DNA of 64,000 nt. Origin: JAJPHF01 sp035293805 (GTDB lineage: Bacteria; Chloroflexota; UBA6077; JAJPHF01). The stretch covers positions 1 through 64,000 of the forward strand of contig DATGMD010000040.1 of the NCBI GenBank assembly GCA_035293805.1, written 5' to 3'. The notes below the pieces were generated by a model, which did not search any database, was not told the origin of the DNA, and was given only the letters and a program-made list of their open reading frames with translations. This document shows positions 58,181 through 64,000 of the stretch, piece by piece. The translations under genes and the position numbers were made by a program. Position 1 is the stretch's first letter, and each line of letters opens with the position of its first letter.

Positions 58181-58744
58181 TCAGACCTCGTAACTCGTTA
58201 CACGCGCGGTGTACCTTTCGATATCATGGTGGTCAGGGATGCGGTCGGTGAGATGCCAAGAGTCGCCGTCGCCTTTATCCTCAAAGCAGTACCTTTTCCC
58301 ACTGAGCCACAGCGGGTGTCCGGCGAGGCGCCAGAGCAGCGCCTGTAGCTCGTCCGCGTTACTCACCCCGAGACCGGCCGCCTGAGCCGGCCCGAGTAAC
58401 TCCCCGGCGGTGAGATGTTGAGCATGCCACTCGTCCCATAACGCGGCGGCAAACCGCTGAAGCGCCTCGTCCGGGTGTGGGCTGTTATCAATCGAGAGGG
58501 GACTTATTTCGTTAAATTCGTTAATTTCGTAGTCCGTCTTGCACTCGCGGCGCGGCTCCGGCACGGGGCGTCCTACCGGTGCCGGGGACGCGGTGCTAGC
58601 CGGTGAAACCGACAGGGCATCCGGAGAATAATAAAAGCGAGCGGCTATTTTTTCTATCTCATTACGAGGCCCTGCGGACTGCCGGCGTAGCTCCGCGAGC
58701 CGCGCCTTCGCTAGCGCCAGGTAGGAGGTCCCCGCGCCCATCAT
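58181..58744 (-). CDS. Unrecognised 187-residue protein downstream of the replication gene
   Basis: The N-terminus (SYLALAKARLAELRRQSAGP) is helical, the middle (residues 40-80) is Pro/Ser-rich and disordered, and the C-terminal part has LQRFAAALWDEWHAQHLTAG and LWRLAGHPLWLSGKRYCFED, which is Trp-rich. Residues TDYEINEFNEISPL are encoded by one arm of a 33-bp inverted repeat; the other arm lies just upstream of this gene's ribosome site. A role as replication accessory protein is plausible from position only. ATG 58744 has GGAG five bases upstream. Confidence 0.55.
   Translation of the reverse strand: MMGAGTSYLALAKARLAELRRQSAGPRNEIEKIAARFYYSPDALSVSPASTASPAPVGRPVPEPRRECKTDYEINEFNEISPLSIDNSPHPDEALQRFAAALWDEWHAQHLTAGELLGPAQAAGLGVSNADELQALLWRLAGHPLWLSGKRYCFEDKGDGDSWHLTDRIPDHHDIERYTARVTSYEV
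58499..58531 (+). repeat. 33-bp inverted repeat, arm inside the 187-residue gene
   Basis: Contains ATTTCGTTA, AATTCGTTA and ATTTCGTA, that is about three 9-bp units, in an otherwise GC-rich region. It is the exact reverse complement of 58757-58789. Confidence 0.85.
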
Positions 58745-58756
58745 TCACACTCCGAG

Positions 58757-58789
58757 TACGAAATTAACGAATTTAACGAAATAAGTCCC
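58757..58789 (-). repeat. 33-bp inverted repeat, arm in the gap before the replication gene
   Basis: Perfect inverted copy of 58499-58531, located between the stop of the replication gene and the start of the 187-residue gene. The AT-rich 9-bp units look like replication iterons. Confidence 0.85.
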
Positions 58790-58800
58790 ATCGCCATCTG

Positions 58801-61164
58801 TTACACCGCCTCCCATACCTCCCGTGGCTTGCCCCCGGTCGTCGTATCTAGTGTCGGCCGGGCCACCCCAAAGCGCAGCAGCAGACCGAGCGCCGGGTCG
58901 ATGCTGCTGGCCCGCACGTTCCGCCCCAAGAGGGTGGAGATGGCCGTGCGGTCGAGCGGGCCAGAATTTCGTAGGGCACGGAGTATCGTGTCGGCCACCG
59001 GGTCCCCGGTACTGTCCCCGAAGATGTACGCGGCCGAGGCTTCGCAGTACTCCCAAACCGCCAGCGCCGCCAGGAGATGCTCAACCCTTACAGTGCCTGA
59101 CTGGTCGAGGATGGCGTAGAGGCAGGCGATGCGCGTAACCTGTGCCTCCGCGCGCGCGGTCACAGCGCCCCACAACCCCGGCTTCCCTTCACTGAGCGCG
59201 GGATAGACCGTGTACCATAGCTCGCGCGCCTCCTCATCCCGGCGCATCTCCCCTGCCCGTTGGGCAAAGGTGATCGCCGCATAGAGCCGCCGGGCAATCG
59301 TGTCCAGCGCGTCCGGGGGCAGGTTCCCTCCCTCGGGGAGGCATTTGGAGCGGCGGGCACACGTCCAGAGAAACCGGTTAGCGAGCCCGTTCGCCTGCTC
59401 GGTGGCGTCCAGACGGCGCCGTAGCTCATCCACTGTGATGTGGCCGATGATGCTGATGTGGGCGCCGGTCGCCCGGACCGGGTTGTGCTTCGTCATGGTG
59501 CCGAGCGGGCGGCCGTCCCAGGCGTCGCGCAGTTGCGGGGAGAGATTGTTGCCCTCGCGCCCCATGGTCCGCAGGGCGCCCGCTAGCTCATGCTCCAGGA
59601 CCAGGAGGCGTTTATCCACGACGCCCGGATCGACGATGACCGTCTGGTGCTCGCCCGTAGGCCGCCCATTCTCGCGCACGGGCTCGGTCTTGCTGATGGG
59701 ATCGCGGACGGCGAAGGCAAAGCCTTCCCCGGAGGACAGCCCCGAGTGGATGTGCTTCGCTTCCCACTCTGGATCGACCAACGCAAGCGGGCGCCGGGCA
59801 TGGCCGGCCGAGGTCCCCTTCCGGGCCTTGGCCGTATCGCCGACGATACCCACGAACAGATTCAGGTGATGCTCGTCGGCCTCGACCCGGAAGTGCGGTC
59901 CGCGCCCCACGACGTTGCCCACGCATACGAGGAATTGGAGAAGCAGCGCCGCCGGATCGGCCTCCGTGTGTGGTTCGACCGTTCGCACGAACTCGCCGGC
60001 CAGACCGTGGTAGGCAGCTTCGGCCAGCGGCGTGGGCCAGGGGGCCTCTCGGCGGCTGCGTCGCGGCTCCCCCGGAGCGGCCGGTGCCTGGTGCCCATTC
60101 CGATACTCGTCATCCAGTCCAAGCGGCGCGCGCACGTCACGCCAGCCCTTATCCCGACAGCGGTTGTGGTGGCAGACGTAGGCGAGTGCGCCGTTCGCTA
60201 GCTCGGTGATCGCGGCGCCATCCGAGTGATCGGCGCTGGTCAGGCAGCGGTCCAGCGCGTACACGGTGCCGTAGGACGTTGGGTGCGGCTGGTAGCCGAT
60301 GTCCTTCCGGCCTAAGACCTCGGGGATTGTCCAACGACGTTGACTCTCAAAGGTACCCCCGGCCGCCGGTGGCTCGCGCTCGGGCACGAGCGCTGCCAGT
60401 TCGTCAAGATGCCGCCTGGGTACCGATCCTGTGTCCGGCGTGAACTCGGCGCTAGCCAGGCGCCAGACGCGCCCGAGGTCGGGGCTGTCGTCGCCCTTCG
60501 CCGCTACGGTGCCGATCACCTTCGTGAGCCGCGCCGCGTTGTAGACGCCCGTATCGATCTGCACGGCCGCGTTATCGAACGCGGCCGCCAGGGCTTCGAG
60601 GCAGCGTTTCACCAGCGCCGTGGCTTCGTCATCATTCGGCAAATCGATCCGGTAGACGAGCGCCCCGCCGTTCCCGCTCATCGCGCGGTACAGTGGCAGC
60701 GGCCAGCCCGCGTCGGTGAGGTACGCTTCGATCTGATCCCGCACCGCGAGCGCCGCCTGCATCTCCGCCTCGGTGGCCGAGATACCGGTGGGGCGCTTCG
60801 GGTCTACGTCGATCAGGAGGCGGGACCGGTACCGTACCGCCTCATCAGTGGTCGTCGTGGATACCTTGTCTCTCAGCCGATTATGAGCACGCGCCAGGAG
60901 ATCACGCTTCACGGGGTTGAGCGTGATGTAGACCATTTCGGCGTCCCGCCCGGTGATCGGGGCCACGGCAGCTATGAAGGCCGCGCGGTCGTTGAAGTAG
61001 CCCGAGGCGGTGCCCCAAAACCGACACGCCCCCTCCTGGCGCGTCTTGGGCACGCGGACCTCGTAGACTTCGCCGGGGACCGCGAAGCAATCCCAAAACT
61101 TGCCGAGGAGCATAGGATCGGGCCGGAGTGCCACAGGCGAGCTTATCGTGGTCGGGCTAGCCAT
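58801..61164 (-). CDS. Primase-polymerase/DUF3987 replication protein
   Basis: The 787-residue protein has two parts. Residues about 60-210 contain a PrimPol-like core: YRSRLLIDVDPKRPTGIS with acidic metal ligands and YRAMSGNGGALVYRIDLPND with the S-G-N-G-x-H/L-like strand. Residues 400-780 match DUF3987: LNLFVGIVGDTAKARKGTSA is a P-loop-like motif, followed by VDKRLLVLEHELAGAL and GHISIIGHIT-like VRATGAHISIIGHITVDELR. DUF3987 proteins are fused to or follow primases in plasmids and phages. It is the likely replication protein of the element. ATG 61164 has GGGAGG upstream. Confidence 0.82.
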   Translation of the reverse strand: MASPTTISSPVALRPDPMLLGKFWDCFAVPGEVYEVRVPKTRQEGACRFWGTASGYFNDRAAFIAAVAPITGRDAEMVYITLNPVKRDLLARAHNRLRDKVSTTTTDEAVRYRSRLLIDVDPKRPTGISATEAEMQAALAVRDQIEAYLTDAGWPLPLYRAMSGNGGALVYRIDLPNDDEATALVKRCLEALAAAFDNAAVQIDTGVYNAARLTKVIGTVAAKGDDSPDLGRVWRLASAEFTPDTGSVPRRHLDELAALVPEREPPAAGGTFESQRRWTIPEVLGRKDIGYQPHPTSYGTVYALDRCLTSADHSDGAAITELANGALAYVCHHNRCRDKGWRDVRAPLGLDDEYRNGHQAPAAPGEPRRSRREAPWPTPLAEAAYHGLAGEFVRTVEPHTEADPAALLLQFLVCVGNVVGRGPHFRVEADEHHLNLFVGIVGDTAKARKGTSAGHARRPLALVDPEWEAKHIHSGLSSGEGFAFAVRDPISKTEPVRENGRPTGEHQTVIVDPGVVDKRLLVLEHELAGALRTMGREGNNLSPQLRDAWDGRPLGTMTKHNPVRATGAHISIIGHITVDELRRRLDATEQANGLANRFLWTCARRSKCLPEGGNLPPDALDTIARRLYAAITFAQRAGEMRRDEEARELWYTVYPALSEGKPGLWGAVTARAEAQVTRIACLYAILDQSGTVRVEHLLAALAVWEYCEASAAYIFGDSTGDPVADTILRALRNSGPLDRTAISTLLGRNVRASSIDPALGLLLRFGVARPTLDTTTGGKPREVWEAV

Positions 61165-61235
61165 GACGCCTCCCCACGCCGCCGAGCTTGTATTCAGACA
61201 ACCGGTTAGTTAACCTCATTTAAGTAAATCCTCGT

Positions 61236-61273
61236 GACCCCACTGGCCGCCCATTATCCGGGCCAGTGGGGTC
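61236..61273 (-). terminator. Hairpin after the zinc-ribbon gene
   Basis: A 13-bp perfect stem, GACCCCACTGGCC and GGCCAGTGGGGTC around 12 bases, 17 bases past the stop of the zinc-ribbon gene. Confidence 0.6.
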
Positions 61274-61289
61274 TCATCATTCAGCGACG

Positions 61290-61628
61290 TTACCAGTCAT
61301 TGTTACCCCACCCACATACCGGGCAGGGCGTCCGCTTGCGCTCGCGCCGCTCTTCCGGGGTGGCATCGCAATCAAACAGCGAGCAGTCCACACACATGGG
61401 CGGCGGCGGATCGACGCGCAGGTACAGCCCCAAATCGATAAGCGGTCCCACCTCCTCATCAAGCTCTTCCGGGCGCGCGTCTGCCCACCCACACCGCACG
61501 CAATGCGGAACGGAACCCGGCCCGCTCTTGTACCCCCAGCGGGCGTAGATGGGGTGATAGCAGCGTGGGCAGCGCGCAACCTCGGGAATGTCTACCGGCT
61601 GGCGCTCCGGGTGCGGCTCAGGCGTCAT
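61290..61628 (-). CDS. Protein with three zinc ribbons
   Basis: The 112-residue protein has CPRCYHPIYARWGYKSG with HCVRCGWADARP, MCVDCSLFDCD, and TPCPVCGWGNNDW, so several CxxC pairs that would form two to three zinc sites. The middle is acidic (ELDEEVGPLIDLG). It overlaps the preceding HTH gene by 11 bases and is coupled to it. No family is recognised; a regulator or a nucleic-acid-binding protein of the element is likely. Confidence 0.6.
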   Translation of the reverse strand: MTPEPHPERQPVDIPEVARCPRCYHPIYARWGYKSGPGSVPHCVRCGWADARPEELDEEVGPLIDLGLYLRVDPPPPMCVDCSLFDCDATPEERRERKRTPCPVCGWGNNDW

Positions 61629-61845
61629 GCCGCCCCCCACCGGCGCCCGCCCGCTCGGCGCGCCGCGCCACTTCCGCAGCGAGCGACTCGCGGCTAATGA
61701 GCCGGCCATAAGGGGTCCGGGTAGCGACCAGGCGCCCTTCCAGCGCCAGGAGGCGCACCATTTGGGCACTAAGATCGAGGGCGCGGGCCGCTTCGGACAC
61801 CGTAACGAAGCGGTCGAGGTTGAGGGGTATATTGTCGGTTCGCAT
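61618..61845 (-). CDS. Small helix-turn-helix protein
   Basis: The 75-residue protein has RFVTVSEAARALDLSAQMVR and LLALEGRLVATRTPYGRLIS, which is the MerR/excisionase-like HTH with a wing. ATG 61845 lies six bases after GGAGAA. It could be an excisionase or a repressor. With the protein at 62175 there are two such genes near the right end, so one may control excision and the other expression. Confidence 0.7.
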   Translation of the reverse strand: MRTDNIPLNLDRFVTVSEAARALDLSAQMVRLLALEGRLVATRTPYGRLISRESLAAEVARRAERAGAGGGRHDA

Positions 61846-62174
61846 CCACCGTTCTCCTCACAGCGTGAACTGCACGCTAGTAATTTGACCGGTGGATGCG
61901 GCTGACCGGCGATGACGCGCTCACTGTCCCCACGAATGCGTGGGTTCCGCCCGCTCGCTCCGAGATAGAAGCGAGCCGGCACCTTGAGATGCCTTCGAGC
62001 GCGTGGTAGATTCTTCAGCTACCGACTGTAGGATACTACTGTTACAGGCGCAGTGCATGAATTTTTTTATCGGCGGTTATGCCGCCCAAACGGTGTTAAT
62101 TGCGATTCCCCTCAACCCGTGCCCCTCAGCCCGGTCGGCAACCTCCTTTCACCTCTCCACCACCGTCTTTGTCC
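61846..62174. other. Intergenic region between the two HTH genes
   Basis: A 329-base gap without a supported gene. It should hold the promoter of the leftward HTH and zinc-ribbon genes. At about 62050-62095 it is AT-richer and has a short T-run (AATTTTTTTAT) that may be the end of a terminator for the gene to the right. Confidence 0.35.
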
Positions 62175-62369
62175 CTAGTTCCCGCGGTCCCCGCCCTCTA
62201 GTTGCTGCGCTACCCATTTCTCCAATTCAGTACGCGGAATACGCCGACTGCGACCGATCCGGATCGAGGGAATGGCCCCTTCCGTGAGTAGCGTGTAGAG
62301 GTGCGCGCGCGAGATATCCAGGGCTTTTGCTGCGTCCTCAACTCGTAACAAGATGCGGTGATCCGCCAC
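62175..62369 (-). CDS. xis: Excisionase-type HTH protein
   Basis: The 64-residue protein starts at GTG 62369, five bases after GGGAG. VADHRILLRVEDAAKALDIS and RAHLYTLLTEGAIPSIRIGR match the HTH_17 excisionase fold, with a C-terminal RRIPRTELEKWVAQQLE. The same frame is open further upstream but the added residues are not protein-like. It sits 331 bases from attR, a position fitting an excisionase. The gene symbol is inferred from fold and position. Confidence 0.7.
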   Translation of the reverse strand: MADHRILLRVEDAAKALDISRAHLYTLLTEGAIPSIRIGRSRRIPRTELEKWVAQQLEGGDRGN

Positions 62370-62700
62370 GGTGACTCCCTCTCGTCCACAACTGTCCGGG
62401 GTCGTAATTGTATATTTACCCGGCAACAAAATTGTACCGTGCGGTGGGAGAGAAAATCGTGCGGCGTAGCGAGAGCGGCCGGCGCTCGGGGCGCGGCGGC
62501 GGCCTGGAGCAGCAGGCGCGCTCCCCCGAGGGACCGGGGCAGCGGCAGTCGTTGGCGATGCAGGGTGACAGCCATTGACAGCCACGCTGACAGCTACCGG
62601 GGGCAGACGGCGGCTGCATAGCCTGGACCTCGGTGGACGGGAGGCCTTGATTTTATTGGGGTTCGTGGAGGTTGGTAGACTGTGGTGGACGAACCAACCA
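62370..62700. other. Region between excisionase gene and attR
   Basis: 331 bases without a gene. At 62402-62440 there is an AT-rich patch with AATTGTATA and AAATTGTAC, two direct units about 30 bases apart that may be protein-binding sites. The stretch TGACAGCCATTGACAGCCACGCTGACAGC (62567-62595) contains three TGACAGC units, similar to TGACAGCCACGGTGACAGCC just inside attL (53271 region), so the two ends share integrase arm-type sites by appearance. Confidence 0.4.
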
Positions 62701-62802
62701 CGACTGAAAATCGCAGTGTCGGCAGTTCGATTCTGCCCCTCGGCACCCTCAGAACCCTAGCAAAATAGCCAAAAAGAGAGACCCGCCGTTGTGGCGGGTC
62801 TC
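62701..62802 (+). repeat. attR, 102-bp direct repeat
   Basis: Perfect copy of 53154-53255. It contains the last 45 bases of tRNA-Phe without its 5' half, then the terminator hairpin. The sequence before it retains TTGGTAGA but not the rest of the tRNA. Confidence 0.9.
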
Positions 62803-62839
62803 TGCATGTTTGGCCCAACTCCCCCTTCAACTCCCTCTT

Positions 62840-62942
62840 ATATCCGATCCGGCCCTGGGGTTCGCCGACGAGGCGGGCCCTCACCCCGACCCTCTCCCAG
62901 AGGGAGAGGGAGTAAGGGAATGCCACCCCCGGATGCGGTATG
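62840..62942. repeat. MITE-like element, single hairpin
   Basis: Related to 49433-49622 with the same end pattern (TATATCCGATCCGG at left; CCGGATGCGGTATGA at right) around one CCCTCTCCC/GGGAGAGGG hairpin. It lies outside attR. Confidence 0.6.
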
Positions 62943-62971
62943 AGCGGGTGTCAGCGGAGCGCCGGCGGGTG

Positions 62972-63487
62972 TCACTGCGCCTGCTGGAGCCAGGCGTCTA
63001 TGCCGTCCGCGATCTCGCGGCGGCGCTCCTGCGCCAGGTGGCCGTAGATGTCGGCGGTGATCTGCACGCCGCTATGGCCGAGGAGCTTCGAGACTTCGTG
63101 TAGCGGCACGCCCTGCGCCAGCAGCCGCGACGCGGCCGTGTGGCGCAGGTCATGGAAGCGCCGGTGAGGCAGGCCGATCCGCGCGAGCAGCCGGATGTAC
63201 TCTGGGTAGACGTTGCGGGCGCTGAACGGCGTGCCGACCTTGGTGGTAAAGACGAGGTCTGACGCCTGCCAGCGGTCGCCGGCGAGCAGGCGCTGCTCTA
63301 GCTGGCGGGCGCGGTGGGCGCGAAGCTGGGCGACCAGCACGTCCGGGAGGTCGATCACGCGGCGCCCCTTCGCGTGCGTCTTGAGCGGCCGGAGCACCAG
63401 CTTGCCGTCTTGCTTCTGCAGTTGCTGGCGGACGTGCAGGCGCCGCGCCTCAAGGTCGACGTCGGCCCACTGCGGACTTGGTATCAC
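62972..63487 (-). pseudogene. Truncated tyrosine recombinase outside attR
   Basis: The 171-residue fragment is the catalytic C-terminal half of an integrase like that at 53298: WADVDLEARRLHVRQQLQKQ, LVFTTKVGTPFSARN, HDLRHTAASRLL, LLGHSG and DIYGHL. The arm-binding and core-binding parts and the first catalytic Arg are missing; the sequence upstream of SPQWADVDL is unrelated. It is likely the leftover of an earlier element that used the same tRNA site. Confidence 0.8.
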
Positions 63488-63681
63488 TCGGTAGTCGTAG
63501 TGGTAGCTGTGTAAGGGCTCGCGCTATGCTGGCCAACGACTTGTGCCTGATGAACAGCCGCTCCCTCCCGCCGGTGCCCCCTGCAGTGACCGAGCACCTC
63601 GGCCTCGTGAGCGCCCAAGGGCGCGCGGGTACGCGCTCGCGACCGCAACGTGGCAGGGTTCGCAGGCCGCTCGGCTAGACG

Positions 63682-64000
63682 CTATTCGGGCTCGAAGCCC
63701 TGGGTGCCGAACTTGAGGGCGCGGGCGTTCTCGGTGACCGTGCGGACGACGTTGTCGGGCGCGCCGGCGGGGATGTGGGCCTCGATCTCCAGGGTGACGG
63801 TGACGTCGGCGCCGACCAGGCCGGCGAGGTGGGCGATCACCTCCTCGGCCACGCGGCCGGCGTCGGAGCCCACCCTGATAGGGTTGAGGGCGACCGCGCC
63901 GTGGAAGCGCTTCGGGGCGGCGGGCGCGGGCCGCGGGTTGGGCGTCGGCGCCCCGCGGCCGTCGCCGTGGTCGTCGCCGGCCGGGCGCGGCTCGGGGCCC
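63682..64000 (-). CDS. DUF499-type ATPase, C-terminal part
   Basis: The gene runs off the right edge. Its last 106 codons include a Gly/Pro/Asp-rich linker, then KRFHGAVALNPIRVGSDAGR, VAEEVIAHLAGLVGADVTVT, LEIEAHIPAGAPDN and VVRTVTENARALKFGTQGFE. This is the C-terminal domain of DUF499 ATPases, which occur with DUF1156 methyltransferases and nucleases in defence systems. The rest of the operon lies beyond the window, so the system cannot be typed here. Confidence 0.65.
   Translation of the reverse strand, partial: GPEPRPAGDDHGDGRGAPTPNPRPAPAAPKRFHGAVALNPIRVGSDAGRVAEEVIAHLAGLVGADVTVTLEIEAHIPAGAPDNVVRTVTENARALKFGTQGFEPE

Larger units (their letters stand above)
53154..62802. mobile_element. 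9.5-kb integrative element at tRNA-Phe
   Basis: Bounded by 102-bp identical att repeats, with a tyrosine integrase next to attL and a small HTH protein near attR. Between them: a PrimPol/DUF3987 replication protein, small zinc-finger and HTH proteins, two small secreted proteins, and an iteron-like inverted repeat pair. The tRNA at the left is complete and the right copy holds only its 3' portion, as expected for integration at a tRNA 3' end. No phage structural, terminase or relaxase genes are visible, so it resembles a phage satellite or an integrated plasmid. Circular excision would give about 9547 bp. Confidence 0.85.

Noticed and set aside
62701..62745. Second tRNA-Phe gene
   Set aside because: Only the 3' 45 bases are present; the acceptor 5' strand and the D arm are missing, so it is the att duplicate.
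53154..62802. Element considered as an intact prophage
   Set aside because: No capsid, portal, tail, terminase or lysis gene is visible in about 9.5 kb.

Overview
The window is a high-GC bacterial chromosome segment with dense, short-spaced genes, many GTG starts, lipoprotein and Tat-exported substrate-binding proteins, a GVxG-repeat surface protein, a class 1B dihydroorotate dehydrogenase and several tungsten/molybdenum or prenyl-FMN type enzymes. That mixture fits Chloroflexota (Thermomicrobia-like) best. This is inference from gene content only; there is no rRNA or marker gene to settle it.

Layout. 0-4.5 kb: polysaccharide genes (partial GT2, a GT2 of the dolichyl-phosphate-mannose-synthase type, a GT4 and a low-GC FkbM-like gene). 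4.6-8.5 kb: an NMT1-type binding lipoprotein, a tungsten aldehyde:ferredoxin oxidoreductase and its four-cluster ferredoxin subunit. 8.7-27 kb: a mixed region with a fused CydDC-like exporter, a cytidylate-kinase-like/BON protein, a HAD hydrolase, a UlaG-like MBL hydrolase, galactokinase, a D-aminoacylase-like amidohydrolase, a cupin, orphan binding proteins, a DUF4239-type membrane protein and a GVxG-repeat protein. 27-38.3 kb: a pyrimidine-linked block (pyrE, a degenerate PRTase-like gene, a carbamoylase-type hydrolase, pyrK, pyrD, two deaminase-type amidohydrolases) followed by a complete nitrate/sulfonate/taurine-type ABC transporter. 38.6-49.4 kb: a catabolic-looking block with two UbiD-family decarboxylases, a three-subunit molybdenum hydroxylase and two binding proteins. 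49.6-53 kb: a secreted CxxCH protein, a DUF6282-type hydrolase and a small secreted protein.

At 53.1 kb an intact tRNA-Phe starts a 9.5 kb integrative element bounded by perfect 102-bp direct repeats (53154-53255 and 62701-62802). It carries a tyrosine integrase, a small helix-turn-helix protein near the other end, a primase-polymerase/DUF3987 replication protein, several small zinc-finger proteins, two small secreted proteins and a perfect 33-bp inverted repeat pair made of 9-bp iteron-like units. No capsid, portal, terminase or relaxase gene is visible. Just outside its right end lies a truncated second integrase, and the window closes in the C-terminus of a DUF499-type ATPase, a family associated with phage defence.

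The most unusual structural signal is that two toxin-antitoxin-like cassettes (33.2-33.9 and 41.46-41.79 kb) lie immediately 3' of catabolic genes, in opposite orientation, and each is bracketed by a direct duplication of the 3' end of that gene (46 bp identical; 123 bp with 8 mismatches). The second cassette has lost most of its toxin. Several dispersed repeat families (CTGANNN heptads, GGGGATA heptads, CCCTCTCCC hairpins, GGCAGGGG hairpins) sit at gene ends and in several cases supply the last codons of the gene.
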